Source: Kaistella antarctica
GTDB lineage: Bacteria > Bacteroidota > Bacteroidia > Flavobacteriales > Weeksellaceae
Assembly (NCBI RefSeq): GCF_900109615.1
Contig: NZ_FOIX01000004.1
Span: 62,001 to 126,000 of the forward strand
Direction: 5' to 3'
Length of the DNA stretch: 64,000 bases
In this document: positions 18,203 through 27,983 of the stretch, in pieces
Layout of the letters: the number at the start of each line of letters is the position of its first letter
How positions within the stretch are numbered: position 1 is the first letter of the stretch
Notes under the pieces: generated by a model
Told to the model about the DNA's origin: nothing
The model's database searches: none
What the model saw: the letters and a program-made list of their open reading frames with translations, nothing else
Program-made: the position numbers and the translations under genes

Positions 18203-18297
18203 CACCACCGAATTTTGCCTGTTTTAAGTTCTACTTCTTAGAAAATATTGATATTACAGCAAATTCATTTCGTCGCTACTCATCTTAAAGCAATCCT

Positions 18298-19578
18298 TTG
18301 GAAAGAAAAAAAATCGTTACCCAGCACTATTTCAGACTTGTCGTTGCCTCAATGATGGTTGGGTTGGCAAGTGCTTTACTGGCTTTTACTTTAAAACATC
18401 TGACTGAATTTTTTGAACATTATTTCTTCAATTTCGTTCAGAACAAATATGCGGCGCTCTTTATTATTCTACCTTCAATTGGAATTACCGCCATTTACTT
18501 TTTAAGGAAATATCTTTTTCAAAACAGAAAAAACAAAGGAATTACCGAGATTTATAAAACCCTGGATCAGCGAAAAGATCATTTGCCTTTATTCAAAATT
18601 CCGTCTCACTTTTTCAATGGATTTCTGACCGTTATTTTCGGAGGATCGACTGGAGTTGAAGTTTCAACCGTTGTTGCTACGGCGACCATTGGAAATTACG
18701 CGTATGAAAAAGAATTCTCGGCGAGAATGTACAAACGGGAACTCATCTGTGCGGGAGTTGTGGCTGGCGTTGCCATTTTATTTACAAGTCCGCTGGCGGG
18801 ATTTTTATTTGCCATGGAAGTCATCGCGCGGAAAACAAGAAAATCCTTGATCATCGCCTGTACTGCCTCAGCCTTGATAAGTTGGCTATTTATTGAACTC
18901 TTCGATTCTGAAAGAATTCTTTCTACCAAAGTAGAAGATTGGAATTACAATGCGATCCCTTTCTTTGTGGTGCTCAGTATTTTGGGTGGAATACTTTCTG
19001 TCTATTTTACGCTTTTAGTCACCAGAATGAAAAAGTTATTTAGCAATATTTCTAATAATTTCATTCGGGTCAATTTGGGAGCCATCGCAGTTGGAACCTT
19101 GATTTTCTTTTTCCCCACTTTATATGGCGACAGCTATCACGGCTTACGTGAAGTACTCACCAACCCTTTAGAATCAGCATCTGCAATCCCTGTTTTATTT
19201 CTGCTAGCTGTGGCAGTTTTGAAACCATTAGCTTCCTCCTTAACTTTAGGAGCTGGCGGTGATGGCGGAGTATTCGCCCCGAGTATTGTCGCTGGAGCTT
19301 TCTTAGGGTTAATGGTCGCCTTTATTGGAAACACCTATTTCGGAATGAAATTAATTCCAGTTAATTTTGCGTTGCTCGGTGCGGCGGTTACTTTATCTGC
19401 GTCTTTGTATGCGCCTTTTACATCGGTGATTTTAATTTGCAATCTGTTACCAGATGGATATAATTTGTTTGTCCCTATTTTGGTTTGCTGTTTTATAGCT
19501 ACTCAGTTTGCGAAGATATTGCTACCGTATAATGTGTATACGTATGACTTTTATCTGAGTTCGAAAGCTTCTTCGTAA
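18298..19578 (+). CDS. CLC-family chloride channel/transporter
   Basis: 426 aa, about 12 membrane helices. The CLC selectivity segments can be seen: FGGSTGVEVSTVV (with the external gating Glu) near residues 115-127, AGVVAGVAILFTSPLAGFLFAMEV, and GAGGDGGVFAPSIVAGAFLG near 318-337. It ends without CBS domains. The start is a TTG at 18298; the first in-frame ATG lies inside helix 1, so the TTG is needed for a full-length helix. Whether it is a channel or a Cl-/H+ exchanger cannot be settled by eye. Confidence 0.86.
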   Translation: MERKKIVTQHYFRLVVASMMVGLASALLAFTLKHLTEFFEHYFFNFVQNKYAALFIILPSIGITAIYFLRKYLFQNRKNKGITEIYKTLDQRKDHLPLFKIPSHFFNGFLTVIFGGSTGVEVSTVVATATIGNYAYEKEFSARMYKRELICAGVVAGVAILFTSPLAGFLFAMEVIARKTRKSLIIACTASALISWLFIELFDSERILSTKVEDWNYNAIPFFVVLSILGGILSVYFTLLVTRMKKLFSNISNNFIRVNLGAIAVGTLIFFFPTLYGDSYHGLREVLTNPLESASAIPVLFLLAVAVLKPLASSLTLGAGGDGGVFAPSIVAGAFLGLMVAFIGNTYFGMKLIPVNFALLGAAVTLSASLYAPFTSVILICNLLPDGYNLFVPILVCCFIATQFAKILLPYNVYTYDFYLSSKASS

Positions 19579-19753
19579 AGCACAATTTTCTTAACCGCAA
19601 AAGGCATAGAAGCTTCATCCGGACAAGATTAAAACCTTTCTCCTAAACCATAAAAACTTTAAAGATATTTATATTTCAAACTTTTCTGAACTTCTATCCG
19701 CTGTTTTTAAAAGTATTCTTTTTTGACTTTTGTGGTTGCAATAAAATAGAAAC

Positions 19754-19775
19754 CCACCTCATTAAAATGAAGTGG
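19754..19775. terminator. Hairpin between convergent CLC and ric genes
   Basis: CCAC-c-TCATT / AATGA-a-GTGG stem with one mismatch, lying between the ends of two convergent genes. The minus strand has the better T-rich tail, so it may terminate ric, or act in both directions. Confidence 0.5.
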
Positions 19776-19808
19776 ATTTCAGTAAAAAAACAGAAAATTT
19801 AATTTAGT

Positions 19809-20528
19809 CTAATTTTGAAAAGTCTTTTCCAACTCGATTGCTTTCGGGAAAAGAATATTGTTTTCTAAGTGAATGTGCGTATGTAAATCTTTTTCAAAAT
19901 CTTCAAGCATTTTATAAGTCACTTGATACGTTCCACAGGCATCTTCAGGGAACTGATAGTTATTGGTTAAGTCGTCAATCTTTACAAACAGGTCACCAAC
20001 TACAGTGTGCTCATGTTTCATCATCGCTACTGGACTTTCAACGGTTCCGAATTTTGGAGTTTCTATATTCTCTCCTTTTTGTTTGGCGTTGACCATTTTT
20101 TTAATGAAAGGGAAAAGAATTAATTCTTCTTTTTTCATGTGTGCGGCTAATTCTCCAGAAATTTCTGTAAAAATGCTGGTGATTTCAAACAATTCAGGAT
20201 GTCTGTCGCCGTGAACTTTGCACAATTTGTTTAAATATTGAATGAGTACAGTAGAATTTTCTTCTACATACCGGTGATGCGTTTTCTCAACATAGTCTGC
20301 CAATAAATCTAAGGGCCAAGAATTAAAATCGATCTCTCCAGATTTCAAGTTGCCCACATTTGATAATTCGTTATAAATATCTTCTGCCTGGTATTTTTTA
20401 TTTTCGCAAGCTTCTTCTACCGTTCTGTCGCCCTTGCAACAAAAATCTATTTTATATTTACGGAACACTTGTGCTGCTCTGAAATCTTCTGCTACAAATT
20501 CACCGATGGTTTTTTCTTTCGTTAACAT
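19809..20528 (-). CDS. ric: Iron-sulfur cluster repair di-iron protein (Ric/ScdA/YtfE)
   Basis: 239 aa. It repairs iron-sulfur clusters damaged by nitric oxide or oxidants, in the cytoplasm. An N-terminal DUF542 domain carries the paired Cys motif (FCCKGDRTVEEAC; C30, C31). A hemerythrin-like domain follows, with His/Glu ligands in KTHHRYVEE, GDRHPEL, AAHMKKEELILFPF, MMKHEHTVVG and HTHIHLENNILFPKA. It has its own promoter and lies downstream of an Rrf2 regulator gene on the same strand, so nitrosative-stress control is likely. Confidence 0.92.
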   Translation of the reverse strand: MLTKEKTIGEFVAEDFRAAQVFRKYKIDFCCKGDRTVEEACENKKYQAEDIYNELSNVGNLKSGEIDFNSWPLDLLADYVEKTHHRYVEENSTVLIQYLNKLCKVHGDRHPELFEITSIFTEISGELAAHMKKEELILFPFIKKMVNAKQKGENIETPKFGTVESPVAMMKHEHTVVGDLFVKIDDLTNNYQFPEDACGTYQVTYKMLEDFEKDLHTHIHLENNILFPKAIELEKTFQN

Positions 20529-20552
20529 GATGTCTTATTTAATATTAGAGTA

Positions 20553-20583
20553 CAAATGTAAACATTATTTTAATTCGGACAAA
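20553..20583 (-). promoter_or_regulatory. Promoter of the ric gene
   Basis: On the minus strand, TTTTG near 20579-20583 and TACATTTG (complement of 20553-20560) give a good -33/-7 pair with about 18 bp between. The start codon is 25 bp downstream of the -7 element. Confidence 0.6.
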
Positions 20584-20653
20584 ATTATCTTAATTAAAGT
20601 TTCAGAAATTTTTAATCGATATTAATGGAAAAATTTAAAGTGATAAAGTTGCA

Positions 20654-21085
20654 TTACTTTAGCCAGACCAAACCGTTTTCAGTTCTGATCGCTAAGTCAT
20701 AGAAAGAATATTTTTGCGTCATCGCCACGAGATTATCGCGTACAATTTTAAAATCATCATGAACAGGACAAGGATTTACAGAAGAACACTTGTGCAAACC
20801 TAATCCACAATTGGTGAAAATACCGTCGCCATCAATCAGCTGAACCACATCAAAAATCTTAATTTGCTTCTGTTTATCGAGCTGAAAAATAAAACCTCCC
20901 TGTTTACCACGAACAGATTCGAGCACATTTGCACGGCAAAGCTGTTGCAGAATTTTAGCGGTAAAAGCTTCGGGAGCATTGACCGATCGCGCCACCTCTT
21001 TTACATTCGCTCGGCGGTCCTGATGGCTTTGTTGTGCAATATAAATGGTTGCTTTGATGGCATATTCGCAGGCTTTCGAAAACAT
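20654..21085 (-). CDS. Rrf2-family transcriptional regulator
   Basis: 143 aa with the Rrf2 winged-helix (SKACEYAIKATIYIAQQS; FTAKILQQLCRANVLESVRGKQGGF) and three cysteines, C93, C100 and C106, in the position of the Fe-S cluster ligands of NsrR/IscR. It therefore may bind a cluster and sense nitric oxide or redox state. Its location upstream of ric fits an NsrR-like role. It starts 13 bp after a small membrane-protein gene, so the two are co-transcribed. Confidence 0.86.
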   Translation of the reverse strand: MFSKACEYAIKATIYIAQQSHQDRRANVKEVARSVNAPEAFTAKILQQLCRANVLESVRGKQGGFIFQLDKQKQIKIFDVVQLIDGDGIFTNCGLGLHKCSSVNPCPVHDDFKIVRDNLVAMTQKYSFYDLAIRTENGLVWLK

Positions 21086-21098
21086 ATTTGAAAATTAA

Positions 21099-21473
21099 TT
21101 ATTTAAAAAACTGCCATTTGGGAATAATTGCCAGCAATCCAACACCAACGTACAAAAACATGTTCGTAACATCAGTATAAAGAAAAGTGGAAAGGAAAAA
21201 GTTATGCGCCAGGAAGTGAGTTACTAAAGCGGCCGGAAAAATATAAACTCCAATTTTTTTATAAAAAAAGATTAATATCAATGACAAAATCATGAGTGAA
21301 TCAACCAGAAAAATAAAGTAGAAATATCCTAATGGAATATTTATTTCCTGATGTTGCGAATACTCATCAAAGTCAATCCCAACGCCCATAAGGGAAAATA
21401 GCATCAAGGCGGCAAGCGTTAAAACAAATCCGAAATCTTTGTTTGGACTTTCGCCTTCAAAATTATCATTCAT
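21099..21473 (-). CDS. Small membrane protein, first gene of the Rrf2 operon
   Basis: 124 aa with four hydrophobic segments (about residues 15-36, 48-71, 74-96 and 101-120) and a hydrophilic N terminus. No family recognised. Its place before the Rrf2 and ric genes hints at a role in nitrosative stress or respiration. The start codon lies only 15 bp beyond the lrp terminator hairpin. Confidence 0.65.
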   Translation of the reverse strand: MNDNFEGESPNKDFGFVLTLAALMLFSLMGVGIDFDEYSQHQEINIPLGYFYFIFLVDSLMILSLILIFFYKKIGVYIFPAALVTHFLAHNFFLSTFLYTDVTNMFLYVGVGLLAIIPKWQFFK

Positions 21474-21488
21474 AATGGTAAAAATAAA

Positions 21489-21517
21489 AAAACTTTTGAT
21501 AGTAAATCAAAAGTTTT
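21489..21517 (-). terminator. Terminator of the Lrp/AsnC gene
   Basis: Perfect 12-bp stem AAAACTTTTGAT / ATCAAAAGTTTT with a 5-nt loop. On the minus strand it is followed by a T-rich tail, 26 bp after the lrp stop codon. Confidence 0.82.
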
Positions 21518-21542
21518 AAATTTTGTTGATATAAATCAGTCT

Positions 21543-22013
21543 TTAAATAGAAACTGCTTGAATCAATCTGTTTTTATCTGAAATATGCTCTTCCATAGAA
21601 ATCATACTTTCAGTTCTCATGACATCTTGAATGTCGTCAATTTGATAAATAATTCTTTTTGCATCTTCCGTATTCTTGGCTTTTACTTTGCAGAAAATAT
21701 TATATTTTCCAGAAATTACGCTTGCTTCAATTACGTTAGGAATTACAGCAAGTTCTTTCAATACTTCCTGAGTTCTGTTTGATTTAGTCAAGAGAATTCC
21801 GATAAATGCTGTAAAATGGTAGTCTAATTTTGCGTAATCAATATTAAGAGAAGAACCTAAAATAATCCCTGCATCTTCCATTTTCTTTACACGAACGTGG
21901 ATTGTTCCCGCAGAAACATCCATTTGTTTTGCTATCTCCGTAAAAGGCATTCTGGTATTTTCAACTAAAAAGTCCAGGATCTTTTTATCTATTTCGTCGA
22001 GTTGATAGTTCAT
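21543..22013 (-). CDS. Lrp/AsnC-family transcriptional regulator
   Basis: 156 aa. N-terminal HTH (LDEIDKKILDFLVENTRMPFTEIAKQ, SAGTIHVRVKKMEDAGII) and C-terminal RAM/Lrp ligand domain (HFTAFIGILL, VIEASVISGKYNIFCKVKAKN). It is likely an amino-acid-responsive regulator, but its targets cannot be read here. The 130 bp upstream (22014-22144), which must hold its promoter, are AT-rich with no clear -7 element. Confidence 0.88.
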   Translation of the reverse strand: MNYQLDEIDKKILDFLVENTRMPFTEIAKQMDVSAGTIHVRVKKMEDAGIILGSSLNIDYAKLDYHFTAFIGILLTKSNRTQEVLKELAVIPNVIEASVISGKYNIFCKVKAKNTEDAKRIIYQIDDIQDVMRTESMISMEEHISDKNRLIQAVSI

Positions 22014-22144
22014 TTTTATATTTTATAAATTTATTTCTAGTTTGCTGAATAATTTGCAAATCTACAAAAAAAAAATGAATACACGAAAATAATATGAAAT
22101 ATTAATAGATTTTAACTTAAAATTGAGCTTTTACTTAAATATTC

Positions 22145-25100
22145 TTAATTTTTAACATTGTTTTTAATAGAATCTGTTTTAATTTCTTGCACTTTAGCTT
22201 TTTTAGTTTTATTCTTTCTTTTAAAGATGGTGTTAAAACTCTTGCTATACACAACTCCTACCCCATAACTTTGATTGGCTCCGGCATTCCCAGCAGACGC
22301 TCCGTTAAGTCCGATATTAGTTGGTTTAGAGTACGCTCGCAACAATCTGGTTCCGTCGTTTTTCTTCGACCAATCATATTCTACAATCCCCTCTCCAGAA
22401 AGATAGTCGCTGCCGGCATTCTCTGATTTAGAAATAGGAATCCCTAACCCTGTTTTCACCGTGACTCTGGGTGACAGTTCGAAACTTAAGCTTGCGTTGG
22501 CGCGGTCGCCTGTATTCGAGCCGGCATCACCTTTCAGATAATTTAAATCGACCTGAAATTCATTGCTGATTGCATTTAAGACAGAACCTAACTGTTTAAA
22601 CAACATGCTATATCCTGAAGTTTCTAACGTATTTCCTAAATTTAAATCAAATCCAGAATTGCTTACATTAAAACTGTTGAGCACCAGAACAGATCCGAAC
22701 TGGATAATCTTCTCGTCTTCATTGCTCATTTTTTCCGCCAGGACATCTTTTAAATTACTCGAAACATCTTGAGCAGAAACGCCCAACTCAATTTTAGGAT
22801 TGTTTAGAGTTTGGGTGATTTTGGTAGAAAGCAAAACATTAATCGGTTGCAAACTTCCCATATTCAGATATTGACCAGCATTGGTAACAGTTCGTAAGTA
22901 AGTGGCATCGATGTTTAACTGCGGCGCGATCGCATCACCATCCCAACGGATTGAGCTGCCTTTTACAATCTGAAATGTTCTGTTGAGAATTGCCTTAGAA
23001 ACAAAAGTTCCATTATCGACGATGTAATTCCCGTTCATCGAAATGGCGCCAGTTCTGCTCATGGTAAACCTTAATCGTTCAGAATTTCCACGAACAGTAA
23101 TATCACCAATATCATCACCGACCAAAACATTTACAGTCGTTCCTTTATCAACCTGCAAGTTGAAATCGACGTTCATGTTGGCCGAAGTTTTTTTCTTTTT
23201 CTCTGTTGTAACGAGGCCAGTTTCATCTCTTTTTAAGAAACGCAACATTTTAAACTCTTCAACATTGCCAGTGGAATTGGAGTTAAAGGTAAATACCGAA
23301 TTACTCAATGCACGAATTTCCGGTGTTGAAATATTTAAGCCCGAAACAGGTCCGTCAACATAGACGGTTCCGTTGCCGTAAACTCTTCCCCAGAATAAAT
23401 CATAATCTTTCTGAGTCGTATTTAATAATAGTAAATTATCAGCACGCATCACCAAGTTGACTCCCATTGATGACAATGTTTCAAACTGAATTGCACCAGA
23501 GATTGAACCTTTAGAGTTGCTTCTACCATCCTTTACGCCGATATCATTCAGTATTGCTAAACCTTTAGATAAGGAAACTACGGTATCGTCAAAGGAATAA
23601 TCAACGCCAGTAAAATCAAGCTTTAAGCCGAATTTTGTTAAGGCAATATCGCCACTGTAGTCAATATCTTTCAATTGTCCGGTAATTCGTAAATCGCCTG
23701 AGGCTTTCCCACGGATGTTGGAGAATATTCCCTCTACAAACTGTTGGGCAAAAGCCAAGTCGAAATTATCCATTTTGGCAAGCAGATCCAGCGACGGAGA
23801 TGAAGTGTTATTGTTAATAGTTCCGGTAAGATGTAAATCATTATTACCAATAATCCCCGTAGAAATCGCCTTTATATCCACATCAAAAACATTAGGAATA
23901 GGACTGTTCTTGGTTAGAATTTCAATTCTACCCATCTCCTTGCCATTCATAAAAATATCGGTGATTTTTAAATCGATGAGTGGTTCGAGATTGTTTTTAT
24001 TCATTTTAATATCAAACGTACCATTGGCAATTCCTTTGATATCCAGATCGTTTTTATTCTTGATCAACGCAAATACTTTTGCAAGATCTACGTTCCGAAC
24101 TTCGCCTTCTGCAGAAAAATCTTTAGCAGATTTAAAAATGGATTCCTTTAAAAACAATTCACTTTTATCAGAATAAAGCCGGAGATTTTGAATGAAAAAA
24201 TCACTCGTTTTTTTCCGATACGTAATGGAATGATTTAAAGCAGGATCAGTATCTACACTCCAGGCGACATCATTTAATTTAACTGTTGTTGGCTCGAATC
24301 GGAAAACAAAATCGCCAGCACTGTTAGTCGATTGATTGAGATTGATGGCGTATTCTTTTAATTCCTGTTTTATTTCTTCTTCCGGCGAGCCGAGTTTAAA
24401 GTTCGCCGCGATATGCAGCAACTGGTTATCTTCATTATTACCACTTAAAGTGATGTCTTTCAGGATATTTTGATTGTACTCAATTCTGTCGATTTTAGCG
24501 AAAATCTGTTCATTTTCATTGGCGGTATTAATTCTAATCATCAACTGATCAATCATTGCGCTATCTCGGGAAATTTTAGTTCTTTCATTAATTTTATACG
24601 CAGGATTTGCAAGGGCAAGCGCTCGGTCTGCATCGGTAATCTCTTCTTTTTTAGTCATCAGATATTTCAAGACTTCAGCATCCACATTTAAAATGAGATT
24701 GTTTGAGTTTCCATCATACGATCCATCCACTTTTGCACCTTTAGGAATATGAAGTTCGGGCATAAAATAATTGACGAGACTTTGCTTCACCTCGAAATCC
24801 ATATTAAAGTTTTGACCACGATACAATTTTCTAGGTGGCGGGCCCACCAATATTTTACCAAATCCGTTCTCCATCATCCCGACGAGATCTCCCAAATTAA
24901 ATTTACCCGCAATTTGTCCATTTACGGCACCGGGCGCATCCACAGAAACAATCCGATTTCCATTTTCGAAAAAGGCTTTTACATTTGCAATTGGGATATG
25001 AAATTTCTGATCAGCGGTGGCAAAATTCACATTTTGCAAATCAGCATTTAAGGTTAAATCATTAAGATTAGTCATCGAAATTTTTCCATCAACAATCCCG

Positions 25101-26908
25101 CTTACCGCTTGAGTTCCTTTTGCTCCCGTAAAATAATTGATATTTAAATAATCGACATTGGCATTAACATCGGCAATTAATTTTGGGCTACTAAAATCAA
25201 TTAAACCTTTGATTTTTGCTTTGGCCTGATCATCATTTACATTAATAATTCCGTTGTATCGCTTATGATCCAGAATTCCTTCCAGATAAACGTTGTTGAT
25301 GACTTTATCGGTAATTTCGATTTTTGAGATTTGAGATCGGGTTCGGATCACCATCGTATTAACGTCGAAACTACGACCGTCAACATTAAACTTCCCACTG
25401 ATTAACCCAACTTCTTTACTTTTGGTTATCACTGAGGTGTTCAAATCATTGACTTCAGCAAAACCTCGATATTTAGGAACGTTAGTACTATAATCTTCCA
25501 GATAAAACTGATTTATTTTCGCTTGTCCGATCCCAGTAATTAACCTTGCATTCGGGACAAAAACCTGTTTAGGCGTTACGCGTGCTGCGCCATCGAATTT
25601 AATTCTACCAAAATCATCTGCAAAATTTTTCATTTTCGCCGAGATAAAAGTGGGCATCATGGCTTTTAAATCTTTGTAGGTAAAGTCGGCTGCGAGCGTA
25701 TTACTCTCAATTTTAAAGTTTCCATCCAGAAGATTCGTAAACTTCATCGCCTTCGTCTTAATATTGACGGTAGGATTTCTAATAAGGAAATTTTCGAGTA
25801 CGAATTGATTTAAAGGACCCGTCATTTGCCCAGAAATATTGATAGGTTTATAATTGTCCCAATCGGTGACAAAATAACTAATATCATAGCCGCTGATCTG
25901 ACTGCCCTGCTTTAAATCTACCACCCATTTTACTTTGTTAGTAAAGTCTTGCCAAGAACCTTCATGAAGTTTAAACTTAATATCACCTTGAAGCAGCGAA
26001 TTATTGGTATTAAAAGTCAAATCGTCCAGAAATAGAAATTTACGATTTAGAGTAAAGTCTGTGGAGAAAGTATCTACATAATGTTTTTTCCCCCATCTCT
26101 CCGTAGAAAAACGCATATTATTAATTTGCGCAGAAACATTAGAACCGTTCACATTTAATTCAGGAACTACCAAGTTCACATCTTTTGCATCCAACCATTT
26201 CCCAGCATCGCCTTCCGAATTTTGATTGACTATCGACACTTTTGAATTGGTAATAAAGACTCTCGACTTTAGCTTAAAGGGATCTTTCACGTTGGCCGGA
26301 GATCCAGAATCAAACAAATCTACAAACCGAATAAAATTTGAAATACTGTCTCCTTTATAGGTGATCACTTTTAAATCAAGTTGATCAAGCGACAACGATT
26401 GAAACTGTAAATTCCGGGAGTTGCTGATGATTGAAAACCAATCGGAATCAGCATATAATTCTTTTGCTTTTAAAAATTTGAAATTTTTGTGATCACGTAC
26501 CGCAACCTTATGAATATGAATATCGCCGAAGTAGCTCACATCAACACTTTCGAAGGACATTTTAGAATTTAGGTCCTCATTCAGTTTTATAATTACTTTT
26601 TGAGCCGCCCAGTTTTTGGTTGCCGGTAAACTTACCACTATGAAAAAAGTAGCCACTAATAAAAGGGTTCCCCAAAATCCAACGAGCAAAAGTTTAGCCC
26701 ACCACTTATAACTCGTCACATCTTTTGCGGCTTGCTCCCCAAACTCTTTGACTGTTTCTACCGGATGATTAATGGCGTCTGACGCGAGATTTGCCGCCCC
26801 TTTCACCGTATCCTGAACACTATCTACGCCTTTCTGAACAGAATCGCCAATGTTTTCCGCAAGCGATTTTTTATTTTCGTTATCGTTATTATTCTCTAAA
26901 TTTGCCAT
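22145..26908 (-). CDS. tamB: TamB-like translocation/assembly module protein (DUF490)
   Basis: Very large AsmA/TamB-type envelope protein of 1587 aa. A signal-anchor helix (KLLLVGFWGTLLLVATFFIVV) is near residue 75. Long repetitive beta-strand stretches follow, expected to form a periplasm-spanning groove for lipids or outer-membrane proteins. The DUF490/TamB C-terminal domain is recognisable (about residues 1150-1540; NGTFVSKAILNRTFQIVKGS, IDATYLRTV, YLSGEGIVEYDWSKK). The N-terminal 60 residues before the helix are hydrophilic with VQDTVKGAANLASDAI. The start is the ATG at 26908, 4 bp from the divergent tsaD start; an in-frame start at 27001 would overlap tsaD and is rejected. Confidence 0.88.
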   Translation of the reverse strand: MANLENNNDNENKKSLAENIGDSVQKGVDSVQDTVKGAANLASDAINHPVETVKEFGEQAAKDVTSYKWWAKLLLVGFWGTLLLVATFFIVVSLPATKNWAAQKVIIKLNEDLNSKMSFESVDVSYFGDIHIHKVAVRDHKNFKFLKAKELYADSDWFSIISNSRNLQFQSLSLDQLDLKVITYKGDSISNFIRFVDLFDSGSPANVKDPFKLKSRVFITNSKVSIVNQNSEGDAGKWLDAKDVNLVVPELNVNGSNVSAQINNMRFSTERWGKKHYVDTFSTDFTLNRKFLFLDDLTFNTNNSLLQGDIKFKLHEGSWQDFTNKVKWVVDLKQGSQISGYDISYFVTDWDNYKPINISGQMTGPLNQFVLENFLIRNPTVNIKTKAMKFTNLLDGNFKIESNTLAADFTYKDLKAMMPTFISAKMKNFADDFGRIKFDGAARVTPKQVFVPNARLITGIGQAKINQFYLEDYSTNVPKYRGFAEVNDLNTSVITKSKEVGLISGKFNVDGRSFDVNTMVIRTRSQISKIEITDKVINNVYLEGILDHKRYNGIINVNDDQAKAKIKGLIDFSSPKLIADVNANVDYLNINYFTGAKGTQAVSGIVDGKISMTNLNDLTLNADLQNVNFATADQKFHIPIANVKAFFENGNRIVSVDAPGAVNGQIAGKFNLGDLVGMMENGFGKILVGPPPRKLYRGQNFNMDFEVKQSLVNYFMPELHIPKGAKVDGSYDGNSNNLILNVDAEVLKYLMTKKEEITDADRALALANPAYKINERTKISRDSAMIDQLMIRINTANENEQIFAKIDRIEYNQNILKDITLSGNNEDNQLLHIAANFKLGSPEEEIKQELKEYAINLNQSTNSAGDFVFRFEPTTVKLNDVAWSVDTDPALNHSITYRKKTSDFFIQNLRLYSDKSELFLKESIFKSAKDFSAEGEVRNVDLAKVFALIKNKNDLDIKGIANGTFDIKMNKNNLEPLIDLKITDIFMNGKEMGRIEILTKNSPIPNVFDVDIKAISTGIIGNNDLHLTGTINNNTSSPSLDLLAKMDNFDLAFAQQFVEGIFSNIRGKASGDLRITGQLKDIDYSGDIALTKFGLKLDFTGVDYSFDDTVVSLSKGLAILNDIGVKDGRSNSKGSISGAIQFETLSSMGVNLVMRADNLLLLNTTQKDYDLFWGRVYGNGTVYVDGPVSGLNISTPEIRALSNSVFTFNSNSTGNVEEFKMLRFLKRDETGLVTTEKKKKTSANMNVDFNLQVDKGTTVNVLVGDDIGDITVRGNSERLRFTMSRTGAISMNGNYIVDNGTFVSKAILNRTFQIVKGSSIRWDGDAIAPQLNIDATYLRTVTNAGQYLNMGSLQPINVLLSTKITQTLNNPKIELGVSAQDVSSNLKDVLAEKMSNEDEKIIQFGSVLVLNSFNVSNSGFDLNLGNTLETSGYSMLFKQLGSVLNAISNEFQVDLNYLKGDAGSNTGDRANASLSFELSPRVTVKTGLGIPISKSENAGSDYLSGEGIVEYDWSKKNDGTRLLRAYSKPTNIGLNGASAGNAGANQSYGVGVVYSKSFNTIFKRKNKTKKAKVQEIKTDSIKNNVKN

Positions 26909-26912
26909 TGTT

Positions 26913-27965
26913 ATGAGTGACTCAATAATTTTAGGGATAGAATCTTCTTGCGACGACACTTCTGCGGCCGTTCTCAAAGGTAACAAAATCCTCTCCAACA
27001 TCGCTGCTAATCAAGAAATCCACAACGAATATGGTGGCGTGGTTCCCGAGTTAGCATCCCGCGCGCATCAACAAAATATCATCCCGGTTGTTGCAAAAGC
27101 AGTCAAGGAAGCAAATATACATAAAAAAGATATTTCTGCCATTGGTTTTACAAGAGGTCCGGGACTTTTGGGCTCTTTGTTAGTCGGCACTTCCTTCGCA
27201 AAATCACTGGCGATGAGTTTAGAAGTTCCGTTGATTGAAGTCAACCATCTTCAAGCGCACATTTTAGCGCATTTCATTGATGATGCCAATCCAGAACCGC
27301 CAAATTTTCCCTTTTTATGTTTAACGGTTTCTGGTGGACATACCATGATTGTTTTGGTGAAAGATTATTTCGACATGGAAATCATCGGAAAAACTATTGA
27401 TGACGCAGCTGGTGAAGCTTTTGATAAGATTGGAAAGATCTTCGGCTTGGATTATCCTGCAGGACCTATCATTGATCAGTTAGCGAAAAATGGTGTAGAA
27501 AACTCCTTCAAATTCAATAAGCCGAGAATAGAAAATTTTAATTATTCTTTTAGTGGAATTAAAACTTCCGTTCTTTATTTTATTCAGAAAGAAGTCAGAA
27601 AAAATCCAGCTTTCATTAAAGAAAATCTAAACGATTTATGTGCGTCGGTTCAGCAAACGCTTGTTGAAATTTTGATGGATAAGCTTGAAAAAGCAGCTCT
27701 AGAATTAAATATTAATGAAATTGCAATTGCGGGAGGCGTTTCTGCTAATTCTGGGTTACGGGAAGCGATGCAGAAAAATGCGGAACGATTGGGTTGGAAT
27801 ATTTACATTCCAAAATTTGAATATACTACCGATAATGCCGCCATGATCGCAATGGTTGCGAAATTGAAATACGATCGTGGCGAATTTGCAGACTTATCGA
27901 TTTCAGCATCGGCGAGATATGATATTGAGGAAAGTTTTAAGAAAGACGTTACGATCATCGATTAA
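26913..27965 (+). CDS. tsaD: tRNA N6-adenosine threonylcarbamoyltransferase TsaD
   Basis: 350 aa. It transfers the threonylcarbamoyl group to A37 of ANN-decoding tRNAs. ASKHA/Kae1 signatures: ILGIESSCDDTSAAV at residues 6-20, metal-binding His in NHLQAH (H112, H116), SGGHT, DDAAGEAFDK, and AGGVSANSGLR. The start is the ATG at 26913, directly before MSDSIILGIE; upstream in-frame codons from 26850 encode residues not found in the family. It is divergent from tamB with only a 4-bp gap. An unknown 132-aa gene follows 18 bp downstream and may be co-transcribed. Confidence 0.95.
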   Translation: MSDSIILGIESSCDDTSAAVLKGNKILSNIAANQEIHNEYGGVVPELASRAHQQNIIPVVAKAVKEANIHKKDISAIGFTRGPGLLGSLLVGTSFAKSLAMSLEVPLIEVNHLQAHILAHFIDDANPEPPNFPFLCLTVSGGHTMIVLVKDYFDMEIIGKTIDDAAGEAFDKIGKIFGLDYPAGPIIDQLAKNGVENSFKFNKPRIENFNYSFSGIKTSVLYFIQKEVRKNPAFIKENLNDLCASVQQTLVEILMDKLEKAALELNINEIAIAGGVSANSGLREAMQKNAERLGWNIYIPKFEYTTDNAAMIAMVAKLKYDRGEFADLSISASARYDIEESFKKDVTIID

Positions 27966-27983
27966 ACAATTACCAATCTACAG

